64,000 nucleotides of DNA from contig JBAJFG010000357.1 in NCBI GenBank assembly GCA_037903475.1, forward strand, positions 371,001 to 435,000, given 5' to 3'. Position 1 is the stretch's first letter; each line of letters begins with the position of its first letter. Of the stretch, positions 1 to 12,100 are shown piece after piece. The notes beneath the pieces were generated by a model, which ran no database searches, was not told where the DNA came from, and worked only from the letters and a program-made list of their open reading frames with translations. The stretch is from Ancylostoma caninum. Lineage: Eukaryota; Nematoda; Chromadorea; Rhabditida; Ancylostomatidae. Made by a program: the position numbers and the translations under genes.

Positions 1-2958
1 GGTTTTTTTTCTCTACCATGGTATTTATCAGTGTTATTTCTCAAACGGTTGTTCTTTTTTTTTGTCAACTCTTGCATCCGGTAATAAATAAATCAATCAA
101 TCTAGAACATCGGTATTTTCAGTGGGTACTTTGCGCTGTACTGCAGTATTATTTCGATAAAACAGTGTTGTGGAGCTTCTGAAACTTGCCCCAAGTGAAA
201 ACGTCCTTCTGTCATTCTTCGCTTTTGGAATGTAACAGAGTTCGAGTAGAAATTTAAGCTTATTGTTAGAAAGGAATGGGTAGGATTTGCTTGTCACAAA
301 AATCCAACCAATCACGTCAGTTGAAGAAACACGTCACATTTTATGGGTATGGGTGATAAAAAGCAGGGGATTCGCTAAACTATGAACATAAACAACCCTA
401 CATATTGGAAACGGAGATTGTTCATATGATTGTCAAAATATTTGCAACATTTGAAGGAATTCTGTGGCTCATCAGCTCAACAGTAGCTCCTTCCGGCCCG
501 TGTACACTGTAACAAAATTTACTTATTTGCCGAAGAGGTGTAGTAGGCGTCGATGTAGATGCATTTTTTGCGGACTCGGGAAGCACGTCGCACAACCGCG
601 CCACTCGCGCTGGAATCGTCGCCGTTACCGCGAACCATAAAGTTTTCGCAATTGCTGGCTAATTTCCTCGATAGCTGACATCAAATGCGATGAAAGACTA
701 CCAAGAAAACCCTAATCTGTTTTCACGGCGACAATCCCAGCACGAACGAGGCGGCTGCGTTGCGTGCTTGCCGAGTCCGCGGAAGATGCACTTTCATCGA
801 CAGCTACTTTATGTTTGGTTCCCGCCTACAACCTCCTCCAATTTTTCTTCGAACTCCACTACAGTGAGACGTCACACCATGAAATTACCGTCAGACAATC
901 GATAACTAACTACTGTGGATCAATAGGGGGACCGCCGAAAAATCAATATATGTGAACAGTTTATTATTGCTGAAAACCATTCATCTCGTCAGGGAATGCA
1001 GAATGCGTCACACGTGAACGATGCGCATACATCGTCACTATATTTTGTGCTGCTACACAAATCTAGGCCTACCGTAATAAATAATAAATAAATTATGGGA
1101 GCATCGCAATACAATCAACACCTACACAACCGAATAACAAAAATCAATCAATCAATTTCAATCAATCGCCTGTGTGCAGTGACAAGAAGGAGAGGAAATT
1201 CGCTGGGTGAACATGCAAATACACACATAAACACCATCATTAGTCGGCTATACAACAAACGCGAAAATTTCAGAGAGAAAGGGAAGTCGTTGAAAGCGAA
1301 TGTAAATCATCATTTTCCAGTCGTACAAGATGGCCGATATAGTTATTTCTGGGTTACAAACATAAATTAATCAGCGGATTAAACAACCCTAGATACTGTA
1401 CTTACGTCGTACGTTGTACGTTACTTACAAGCGATGAAACCGGGCCATTAAAAAGTGCTGTAAAATGTGAAACCTATCTCGTAGAAGCATTCCGAAACAA
1501 AGACAGCGTTAAACTACGGGGGTGTGGCAAACAAACAAAACAAACCGATCAATACAAATCGATACGGATACCGTATCTGAGCGTTGATTAATCTCTATAA
1601 CGTTGGGCTAGTAATGGAGCAGATCAACGGTAGAAGTCGAGAAAAAAGAGCACGTGCTGACATTCGAGCAAGAATTAGAGTGACGTGGGACGAATGGCGA
1701 ACGGCGGACGGACTGCTGGATGCGGGATTGGCGTTGCACGAGAATGCCACACATGCATTTGGCTGGCTGGCTGGCTGGCTGACGTCACATGTCTACCGTA
1801 CTCCTCCAGGATTACGATATTCATGCGATGTTCGTCGACAGAACACGCCACGCAGGCCACCACACCTCGCGCGCGGTTAGATTCTCCAATGCGTAACCAC
1901 TTCGTTAGAGACGTGTCTGAACAGGTAACGACACGTCAGACTACACCCTACCCACACACGCAGCACACGCACACACGTGCTGATTCGCGCTGCATAAACC
2001 CACAACACGCTGCTAGGGGAGAAATCGAAAGTGAAGTCCGCGACTGCACAAAATCACCGAAATTAGTAGAAAATCTGCATCAGAGTCAGCTTCGCGTGTG
2101 TATGTGCAGCACAACTCAGCTCACATATAGCTATAACAATCTACATGTAGTATGAACCCGTTATTGATCGATTCAGTAATCCACAGGCAAATTCAGCGTT
2201 GGCAACGTATTTCTAAGACTTAGCGAAAGAACACAGATGCGATGAGACGCATGCAACGGGCAGAAAGTAGCAGGTGTTGACGTCATCCCATAAACTTCAG
2301 GCTTTCCAAGCATTTCTTATCCAGATCAGATTCAAAAGGTGGACTAATGGACACAAAACCGGTTGTTCGAAAAACTGGCTCAGCACAATCAGAAAATCGT
2401 GGACCTATACGGAGTCGAACTATCCGAAATTTCGACAATTCAATAATTTTGATCGCGTCATATGTCTGACACTTAGAAAAAAAGAAGTACAAAACACAGA
2501 TATCGATCAATAGCAATCAGTTGATATGAATTGTTTCAACCTCTTCTCAAAGTGAAGTTCTGGAATTCGCTTCCAAATTAGGAGGTGGCATCCTAAAGCA
2601 AGAACCAGTTCACCTTGCCGTGATTGTGTCATATAGCAACTTCCTTCTCTTCTTACTTTACTTTGCAAAACTATATTTTAGCCCGAAATTTGTTGGATGA
2701 TATAAACATCTTCAGGTTCATGCCATTTGATAAGGTTTGGGTTTTAAAGTCTAAATGATGATAGGATTTTACTTTCACGCTCACGGATTCTTCGTCTTAA
2801 CCTTCACTACGACTTGGTTAGCGAAGCGATGGAGACTTCTATCGAACAGTTCCACGAAACTCCCTAACCCGTGTTCAAATGACGTAAACCCGACATTATG
2901 CAAGTACACCACACCAGACAACAGAAGAAGCAAAAGCACTACGCATGAGAGCATCCCT
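1..2958. other. Non-coding flank, no gene recognised
   Basis: I see no supported exon here. The GC-richer stretch at 1,680-2,160 contains a GGCT tandem run near 1,760 and CA/CG-rich sequence, but its open frames are low-complexity and lack splice support. Positions 600-790 resemble sequence near 60,290-60,380 and 61,550-61,630 (a shared 'gatgaaagactaccaagaaa' type stretch), so part of this is a degraded copy of the foldback family described at 61 kb. Simple AAAT/AATC repeats occur at about 80-105 and 1,080-1,165. Confidence 0.5.
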
Positions 2959-4963
2959 TTACGATTGTTGCGCTTGTTGCTGCTGCTGTTGTTCTTGCGT
3001 TTCCCATAGTTGTACTGTTTGTAGTTGTTGTTGATACTGTAGTTGTTGTTGCGGTTGCGGTTGCTCGTCTATGAAGGGGATTTCATCGAGAAGCAGCGAC
3101 GACGTCGTCATGGACGGTTCGCGCTCGAGAAAGATCTAAACACACACACTGCCAGCTCACCACCACCAACTACAACACGAAATACTTTATCGCATGTAAT
3201 AAGGGTTATGTGTCAAAAGCTGACTGCTGCGACGTATTTCTTAGCAGGGAATTTCAGGGCATTTTGGTCAACTCCGTTTTTGGGATTGTCTAGCCAGCTT
3301 TGTTCTGGTTCAAAAAATTGTTTAGCTAGCTCTGCCTCCCTTGAATTCAATCCCTGTCAACCCCTTGCCAGATTAAAGGTCAAAACAAAACAAATTGGCG
3401 GAAGTAGAGTTTAAAGAATGAGTAGGACCTTTAGTGTATAGGGCAACTTATACTAGGGTACGTACGTCAGACGCACGCATTCATTTGCGAAGGGTTTTCC
3501 ATGAAGACCTAGCAAATCCTCAGCGAAAAGAAGGTGAAGGTGCGACCGTCGCGAGGCCGTAAACGCGTGCGACTAAGCTGCGTCAGCGATGCGACTCGCC
3601 CTATCCTTCATATACAAGCACGCGTGTCAAACGCGCGCATCTAAAATGAATTGCCCCTAGCAAAGGCTGGATCTTTGGTTGAGAGATCACTAACAGTAAC
3701 ATCAGAGTGCGAACAGACTCTAAGGATACTCTTAATGATTTTATGTATGAAACGCAGTCGCTTTCAAATGATATCAAATGATTTTGACGCAGAATCTTTG
3801 AATCTCTCTAAATATTACCAGAATTAAGCGGATCTAGTAGTGCTTCAACACCACATCACGGACACCAAAGTTGAATCAAGTGGATACTATGTGTGATACA
3901 GTGCCAACCTAACTGTTTCACATGGACGTAACCTCACAACATTCGAAAGGACTTGAATCGTAAAGTGACAGATGTCTTATTCACGAAAAGTCTTTTGGAA
4001 CTGCGAATTTTCTTTACCGCAATGAACTCCAAACTTTTCGGAACAGGCCAAAAGGTATGGCTAAAAAGCTAATGATTTTCCTCACTACCGCAAGAAGATG
4101 ACAAACTACAAGCAATCTGCGAAATAATTTCTAGCTTTCGCGCTTCTCGATCAGTCCCTCTTTTACTGCTGCAGTCAGCTCCCTCAACAAATCCCCTGCT
4201 ACATCCGAAAAATCAAGAACAACGTAAAAACTCGTGCAAAACCACAAGAACTCCAACATTTTGTGCACGAATCTTCGCGCGTTCCCCCGTGCAGAAACTC
4301 ACCACCACCTCAACCAACAATACACGCAATAAAAAGGAAGCCAGCACACAACATTTGTTAATTTCAATCACAACACGTTTGCATGCTTTCAAATCTGCAT
4401 TTACAACAACAACGGCAAGCAGCGAACAACTCGTCCGCTCACCAAATCTGCGATCTTCGAATCATACGAATGTTTCGCGCGCAGTAGCAATCAGATACGA
4501 GTATGCGGCGTTATTTACAGTTGGCCAGACATCGGTTTACTCACAAATTCTTCTTCTTCTTCCTGTAGGGGTTCCCGTTCGTCTGCACGGGCATTTGAGC
4601 TCGCAAATAACCGTTCCACCTGAGAATAATTTAAAATTCGGTGTTAGTAAACGATCCAATGCACACAGTGCACACAGACACATGAGTTCGAAAAAAAAAA
4701 CAAGTAGTTCAAATTGTAAAAATATGTAAAAATGAACACCACAACAAAAAAAAGCAAAAAGAATACCTTCTTCTCTTTCTTGTCCGAGTTCGTTCGATGC
4801 GCGGTTCGCATTGCCGTACGTGGAACTCCTGCATTAATCACCGGATTGATATCTCGCGTAGAAATAGGCGCATCCTCATCGCCAATGCTCTTTCGCGCGC
4901 GACGTCGCGACGGCGATTGTTTCAGGGCTGAAAAGGATCGATTTCCATAGAAGAATTGCTTGA
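2959..4963 (-). CDS. Unidentified Q-rich protein, 3' part of gene (3 exons)
   Basis: Three minus-strand exons have matching phase and good splice sites: 4767-4963 (acceptor at 4964 or, alternatively, near 4927), 4545-4619 and 2959-3135, ending in TAA. The visible C-terminal product has about 148 residues. It starts with a basic Ser/Arg/Lys-rich part (including SPSRRRARKS and RTNSDKKEKK), continues with an acidic run (REPLQEEEEEF), and ends in a polyglutamine-rich tail (QPQPQQQLQYQQQ and QEQQQQQQAQQS). I do not recognise the family. The start codon is not visible: the first exon is entered in phase 1, so upstream exons must lie above 4,964. A 1.4-kb intron (3136-4544) holds a MITE. The mixed CAA/CAG codons and conserved phase argue for coding, but the Q-rich tail could inflate that impression. 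No domain was seen and no function is proposed. Confidence 0.45.
3439..3659. mobile_element. MITE, TAGGGCAA-type terminal repeats (copy 1)
   Basis: The ends are imperfect inverted repeats: left TAGGGCAACTTATACTAG, right (reverse complement) TAGGGGCAATTCATTTTAG. The interior is rich in CG-containing words such as ACGCACGC and GCGACTC. A related copy in the opposite orientation lies at 21191-21431 and shares an internal 'acgcgtttacg' block. It lies in the long intron of the Q-rich gene. It encodes nothing. Confidence 0.7.
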
Positions 4964-5469
4964 CTAAATTCACACGTAACTAAGTAATACGATGGAACAC
5001 AGCCCAAGTTCAGAATGTATGCAAGGATCATGGCGAGACATCCTTGAGTACATTCCGCAGTTATAGAAGCAACAAAGTCTTTCGTGGAGCAATTAAGTAA
5101 ATAATAGTATTATCTTGAACACTGTTGCGTTCTAAGCGTTGATATAATGAAGCTAATAATTAAATCATAGAACTGCGAACTATTCCACTAACAACAAATG
5201 GAAGTCAGTATTTTGCTGCCTCGTGCTCTACCAGTCCAAAGATACAACTGACACGCTTCCAAGGTAAACTTGAGATTCAGTCCAGAAAAAAGTCAAAAAT
5301 CCAAATCCTTTACAACTATACAATCTGTGCTTTTGAAACGCTCAACTTCTAATGATCAGAGAACATCCAGACTTTCGTTTAAACGTTGCAGGCGGCTTTT
5401 CTTCTCTATACGAACCCCTAACCCAATAACGACCGCGCGCGCGTTTTTCACTGACATCAACACGCGACA

Positions 5470-5545
5470 ATGACATCCTTTTCTGGCTCAGACTCCAGCA
5501 ATCCAACCAGACAACTCAAACCCTCACTGAATTGTTACATTGTTG
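5470..5545 (+). CDS. Candidate first exon of an unknown gene
   Basis: An ATG followed by 25 codons (MTSFSGSDSSNPTRQLKPSL...) runs into a GTGAGT donor after 5545. It lies head-to-head with the Q-rich minus-strand gene, as a divergent promoter arrangement would. I could not find a convincing downstream exon, so this may be chance. Confidence 0.2.
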
Positions 5546-6902
5546 GTGAGTCCCTGCCAAAATATTATATTGTAATAATATTGTAATATTGTCATTATAA
5601 TTGTATTTATAATAATATTGTAATATTATATTTGAGCCTTAAAAAAGCGAGGCGCTTTCTGAGCCCCGCGACTTGAATCGACGGAACTTGAATCGCATCA
5701 CATTCTCTATCTTTGTTTCTTTTTCTTTACCAAGTTTAAGTCATCAAAAAGTTGAAAAACAAAAAGGATGTGAGTCTATTTCCCTGTTCTATTCTGGATT
5801 GGTAGAGGTTCACTATTAAGATCACATATTGCAGGTGTCATTTCTAGTACACTTGTTCCCAAATGATTGTAAATCGATGTTCACGGGTCTACTATGTCTA
5901 CTATGTCTACTATGTCTCAAATGTGTTAAATGGCACATGCTCGCGATGGCTCCTGTATTCAACACCTCGCCTCAACAATGCAGTTACTCCATCTAAAATG
6001 ATACTTACGGCTGATCGCATTACACTAACCACTTCTGACTCAAATAAATAGGTAATGTCATTGATTCAACAAGAATAATTATGCATTTTTCAAACGTAAA
6101 GTAACCTAGTGCAACGATTGAGTCATTCACGTTAAATTAAACGTAAAGCGGTAGTTGACGACAGAATAAGTTCTCAGGACCCAGGGAAGCTGAGAGGAAG
6201 GCCGCCTATACGTGAATACAACAGAAAGAGTGCGAGACAAATATATCTGAAATTGACCGCTAATCGGAAAATTGACTAAAAATTTTCCTTGTGAAAATCA
6301 AAGATTTCTCGGATTTTCCGCCCAGTATTTTTCAGGATTCAGAGGAGTTGAGTCGGAGCTCGGCTAATGTAGGATAGAGGAGACGTAGTCGTATGCGAAT
6401 ATCTGCAAAAGTTGTAGCGGATTTTAAAAAGAAGCAGGGAAATGAAGCTCAAAATTTTTCATTTTTTTTCGATTTTTGGGAGGAATTTTCAGGAAAACAA
6501 AGGCGTGCTCCACAGATTTGTGATGGGCTTGGTAATAAACAGCAACAGGTAAGATATGTGTTAAAAAGTATGGAGATGTTTGAAGCGGACCCCCTACCTA
6601 ACTCGATATTGGCGTGGGAAAATCCGGAAAAATAGGTGCATGGCAGGGTGGGGTCCGCGCCGCGGCCCGCCACGCGTCAGGTATTGATTTTTTAGAGGCG
6701 TGGTTGCCTAGTATGTGAGGAGGGTTTTCCTATCGAACCATATACAACACTCCTATATTCAACCGCTCCTTCATCCCGCCATTTTTTTCCAAACATCCGG
6801 AATTTTGAACATATAATCGATTTTTTCACGCTTGGTTGTAATCGCTGTTCAAAGACGCAGTTGTCTGCGTAATCAGGGTACGATGCTGCGTCGAGTAATA
6901 TA
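5546..6902. other. AT-rich non-coding stretch
   Basis: It contains a TA-rich block with repeated 'aataatattgtaatatt' words (about 5,560-5,630) and a TCTACTATG x3 micro-repeat at about 5,886-5,915. No supported exon was seen. Confidence 0.4.
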
Positions 6903-7372
6903 GGACTCGGAGCTGGAGTTTGTGTGGAGAGCTCTGCCGCGGTTTAGGTGAGCACGCTACAACGGGCGTACTCACGTAAATTGTCTGCGTCTCCACCTTC
7001 AGTGCGCAATTTCGCCAAGCTAACAAGGGAAGTGCAACAGGCCAGACTCGCAAATCGGAATGAAACCTATCTGGCTTGAATCTTTGTTGGAGAGGGTGTT
7101 ACAGTATATATTTCATTATTGCCCTCGATTCCAAAAAACAAAAATCCCACCACAGTACCATATGCGCTGCAGCACTCGTCCGTCAGCGACGATGTGGCCG
7201 AGTGGGGAGGATGCTGCACTGTCAGCTCGAGAGTTTGAACCCCGTCATGCGCACCTACCTGTTTTGCTCTCTCATTTTTTTATTCCCCCTGTGTTGTTGA
7301 AATCAAATTTAAAAGGTTAGAAGATAATACTTATCCTTACTGACGCACTAGGCACGGAATAACTACGTTATA
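6903..7372 (+). repeat. tRNA-derived SINE-like repeat, copy 1
   Basis: This unit of about 470 bp is closely matched by the reverse complement of 7731-8150. Inside is a tRNA-like segment with an A-box TGGCCGAGTGG at 7195-7205 and a B-box-like GAGTTTGAACC at 7231-7241. This Leu/Ser-type A-box is typical of tRNA-derived SINEs. The flanks do not make a full acceptor stem, so a functional tRNA is not claimed. Confidence 0.6.
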
Positions 7373-7730
7373 TAAAACCTGCTTTTCTCCCTCGATTAGC
7401 TATAAAGTAGCAGTCACTTTTCACGACTGTAACTCAAAATCTTTCCCACTCGGTTCATAATGATCCAGGCTCTTTCCTCACTCCAGTGGAAGCCTGCTTC
7501 CCCTCTGATCTCTGCAGTGAATGCGACTGTAATGATTGTAGCAGAATTTCTTTCATTGTCTGCGCGTATTGTTCTCACCGCTTTTGCTTTGAACACTTCA
7601 TTGTCTGTGTGCACCGTTGCTGCCAGTAAATGCTTTCTCATTGACCATCCTTTTTTTGTTTTGAATGAAAATTTTACAATTTTCTAGCGACTCGAGGGAA
7701 AGCTGTACGATCACTAAACTACGTTCATAG

Positions 7731-8150
7731 CATAGTAGTTATTCTATAGCTAGTACGTCAGTAAAGACAAGTGTTGTCTTCTAGCCCTCCAAAATTGATT
7801 TCAATAACATAGGAGGAATAAAAAACAAAAATGCAAAACGAGTGTCAATGACGGGATCCAAACCCTCGACCTCCTGCCTATCAGTCCGCATCCTCTCCAC
7901 TCGGCCACCTCGTCGCTGACGGACTAGTGCTGCAACGCATATAGTACTGTGGTGGGATTTTTGTTTTTTGAAGCCGAGGGCAGTAACAAAATATATACTG
8001 CAACACCCTCTCCAACAAAGATTCAAGCCAGATAGGTTTCATCCCGATTTTCGAATATGGCCTCTTGCACTTCCCTTGTAAGCACGCCCGTTGTGGCGTG
8101 CTCACCTAACGGGCGGCAGAGCTTCTTACGCAAATTCCAGCTCCGGACAG
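7731..8150 (-). repeat. tRNA-derived SINE-like repeat, copy 2 (inverted)
   Basis: This is the reverse-complement partner of the 6903-7372 copy. The A-box TGGCCGAGTGG is at 7897-7907 on the minus strand and is followed by a diverged B-box. The two copies face each other across about 360 bp of unique sequence, which itself has weak inverted similarity (near 7390 and 7690), so the pair may be parts of one larger foldback unit. Confidence 0.6.
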
Positions 8151-9158
8151 TACCGACGTTATTAAGCACTGTTAGACCTGACAATGAGTTAGATAATCAA
8201 CAGACCTCAAGAAGCGGATCACTTACGCAAGTTTGATTGAGAATACCTCTATTCTGATCATTCGAAAGTGATCCTGAAACAGGACAACACCAACCTCAAT
8301 TCACAGATTTAAGCACTTCAGATAGAGCGCGCTCCCGAACGTGACTTTATCGCTAAATCTATCGTTATCTCGTAATCTAGTTGCCCCTTTCTACTGCAGA
8401 AGCTGTTATCCATAACGAGAAAAGTTCAGGGACAAAAACGCGGTGAAACAACCATTTCTGTGACCATTTTGTTTTCAGATGAATGAGGTTACAGAAACGA
8501 AATGAAAAGACTAAGTTAATAATTAAGAGATCATCTGGATAATTTTATGAGCGATTTCTTTCGTACAAATCGCCTGAAACTATTCAGTGACTTGCAGCAG
8601 CTCTTAGATCGGACAGACGCCTTAAATACGCTTTCAGAAAAAATCTGAAATTCTCCAAGAAAGACTTAGAAGCTGATAGCAAACATGCGTAACCCGCCCA
8701 CCAAGCCCGTAACCAAGGCTCGTTCGTACGCAATACCAAAACTCAAGTAAGCAAGCAAAACTCAACGATAGGTAACTGATTAAATAAAAAAGCCCTATCA
8801 TAACATCTCCTCATACACCCATATCCACCATAAAGAGCAGCATGCCAGCATCTTACACACCACTTGACACCCATTCTTCACAACCTCAATCACAGTGAAT
8901 GTGTACTAAAGAGGATCAAAAGCACAAAGCAACTAGCTATGGACGAATAAGTTGCCGTCTACACTGAGTGGATAAAAAATTCTCGGAAAATATCAAGTTA
9001 AGCTATATCTATACAGCCAGAAAGTGCCAATACAGTGAGCCATTTGAGGGCTTATGACTGCTACAACATTCAGCGGGGAATGAAGGAATTCGAGAGACAA
9101 CGAATATGGCTGTAACATCTTCGAACAAGCTCGAATTCCTCCATGCGATCACAAACAC
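8151..9158. other. Downstream flank of ppk-1, nothing recognised
   Basis: AT-rich sequence without exon signals. It presumably contains the ppk-1 3' UTR and terminator on the minus strand, but I cannot mark a cleavage site. Confidence 0.4.
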
Positions 9159-12100
9159 TTAGAAAAACTGGTATATACCGAGATAGGAGTGAACCAGAGT
9201 ACGGAACTTGCCGTTCGCCTTGCGTGCATCGGCTGTAACGGAAAAGAGAGTAAGTTGTGATGCGATTGTAAACGAACTTGTTGTTTTTAATTCGACATGA
9301 CAGAAGATTTTGAGTGAAAAGATGCCACAAAATTTGTACAAACACCTCAATATATTATTATAGAACACTAAACAAAGTAAAGCTAACAGAACGAGCAGTT
9401 AACGATTTCATTTAATTAAAGATCACATTACCAAGCAATTTAACGAACTTAGCAGAGCTGAAGAGTAACCGAAAAGCAAAGAAATCTAACCAGGCTTACC
9501 ACATGACAACATGCAGGGAAAGAAAAATATTACCTGGTCCCTTCTTGAATACATGTTCAGTCATGAAGGTAAGAAATCGCTGAGCATAGAAGTTGGGATT
9601 GTGAACGGAAATAGAGTCCTAAGAAGTAAACTAGATCAAATTCATTCGTATAAGAGGTCTTATAAAACTCTCGATTGTTTAGTACTGGCGCCGGAAGAAA
9701 ATAACCGCAAGAAATAAATTTGGAAAAAAGAAACTAATTTGTTTAATTTGTTTATAACATAGAATCTTCAATCAAAAATGCAATTAAAAAACAAACCCCG
9801 TCATGAAGAATCGCTTTCCACGTATGTTCCATCTTCTTCAGTAATCGATAGTTTTGAAGAATGTCAATTATTCCTGCAGTGAATCACGTGAGGATCAACA
9901 CTCCCGAAACACTTCAATCAATGTTGTACAAAGCGACAAATGTTACCAAAAATGTTGGCTGTGAAGAAATATAAAAATATGAAGAGCGAATAATAAATGA
10001 AAACAGTTAATGAAACCTACCGAGAAACAAGATCAACCTATCACCATTGGAATTGCGTGCCGGCACACCACCTGGAGGGACAGATCCTTCAAACTCGGAC
10101 TGGTCCCACACAGAAAATTTAGTCTGTAGCGGCTAAAATTGAACGAATCTGATTATATGATAATGTAATACAAGTGAGAAGAACAAAAAAGAATGATAAA
10201 TATAAATGACTCGAAGTGCGACAGTTAGAGAGAAACTTACCCTCTTTCGTTGCTCGTGCTCGGTGGATTCACCTCTACTCGTACTTGGTAGGTCGTCAAC
10301 CTGCTCTAATTCATCTTCGCTTTCTTGCCTAATCGACATCGCTTGACCTCGCCCTCCTGATGCTAGCTCAACGTTGTGAATGCCAACTAATAATGAGTAG
10401 TCCATAATTTTAAAGCTTTCCAACACCTGCAAGTGATCCAGTCAACCGGGTGTATCATATGACGAAAAATCAGTGTTAAAAGAAAGACAAATAAGAACAC
10501 CTGAAATACAAAAGAGTTCTCACCAAGCAGTCTCGGCTTATTGTTCTTATCAAACTATCGTATGAAATGGGATCCATTGAAAGCCCTTCATTTGGATGAT
10601 TCTCAATAAAATCTAAGTCTTTCAAAGTGGGAGAAGCCTAAAACTTTCAAATATTTCAGCATCAATGAATACATAAAACAGCTCCATTCGAGAAAAAAAA
10701 AACTAATTCACCGTACCTTCGCCCTTTCCGCTTTTGAGGCTAACCGCTTGTAAGTGGATCCTTTGAGATCATATTTCTCATGCATTGTTACATTTTGGGG
10801 CAAAAGATTGTTCATCACTAATAGACGAATATTCTTTCCCAAACTCTGGAAAGAGCTGTTCAAATTTGAGCTAAAGAGGTCGAATGTCTTGCGATACTGA
10901 AAGAAAAGTTCCACCCACCTGATAACAAAACAATCCGAAAAACTTCGGCAACAACGTCTTTGGATTTTGTTGGAGATTCTGCAAAAGATCGTGAATGTAC
11001 AATGAATACAGTAAAACAACGGTCAAAATAAAAAAATTTTTCGAGCAAGAACTTTTGATCAGCACCTAAGAACAAATGCCTTTCGTCAGGAGTCATTTCC
11101 TGAAGCTAATTATCTTTTCACATCATCTCATTTTTCTGCTTGATAAGGTACTCTGTGAAAGCAACCATAAACTCACCATATAATACCCGGGTAATAATTT
11201 CTGCAAAAACTCCGCTTCTTTATGTTGTACTGTCTTAATAATAAACTGATCATCTTGAGAAACATAGAATATTGATCCTGATGCACCGGCATTTGATAAT
11301 TCTCTCAGCGGTTCCGTGCATGTGGACCTCTGAAAGTAGCACATGATGAGATAATATTAACCCATTATTTCATAAACTGAGCACGAGAACACACCCAGAC
11401 TCACCAAAAAATCGGCAGGTTTGATATTAAACAGCTCTCTAAAATAGCGAAACGCTATAGGTGCATAGGTCTTGAAACGAAAATCACCAAATGAATGCGA
11501 GGGCGTTGTTGCAGAGCCCGCCCTGAAATTAAATAACAGTGCGATTGAGTTTTACAGTGATGTAAAAACTAATATCGCTATAGGAAAACATAACGAGGCC
11601 AATTCGGGTACATCAACGTGAAACATCTTCACTGGATTAAAAAAAAACAGAATGAGATTACTCATGCTCAAGAATGAAACAGTAATAAGTTTTGGTTTGA
11701 GCAGATCATTTAAATCATCCATTTAGTAGTTTCAAAAGTCTCTCGATTTCTGCCACCAGTAGTGAGATTGTAAGCGTTTACTAGGAGGTTGTAAGCCTCC
11801 AGTTCATCCGGGGTGAACGAGTACTCTGAGCGAGATGTTATATATCCAGTTATTTTTACCATTACTATAATAGCCATCGTTGAAACGTGTCGCTCAAAAA
11901 ACATCTACATTTTTCCTAGCAAACTCGTTCTTTTTTTTTTCTTTTGCCACTGGTGGGTTATACAATGAGTGTCAGTGGAGCTGAAGAACCTCCGGGCTTG
12001 AGATGTACAGCTATCTTGTGCTGCCATTATTGCGTAAAACCATCAGATGCGACAAGAAAACGGCAAACATAGCTACGATTAGCCATTAAGGCAGCGCAAA

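Noticed and set aside
1685..2155. 156-codon plus-strand frame
   Set aside because: Composition follows the GGCT/CA-rich repeats, and there is no motif or splice support.
7186..7255. Possible tRNA gene with TGGCCGAGTGG A-box
   Set aside because: No proper acceptor stem or anticodon arm could be drawn, and a homologous repeat copy exists, so it is treated as part of a SINE-like element.
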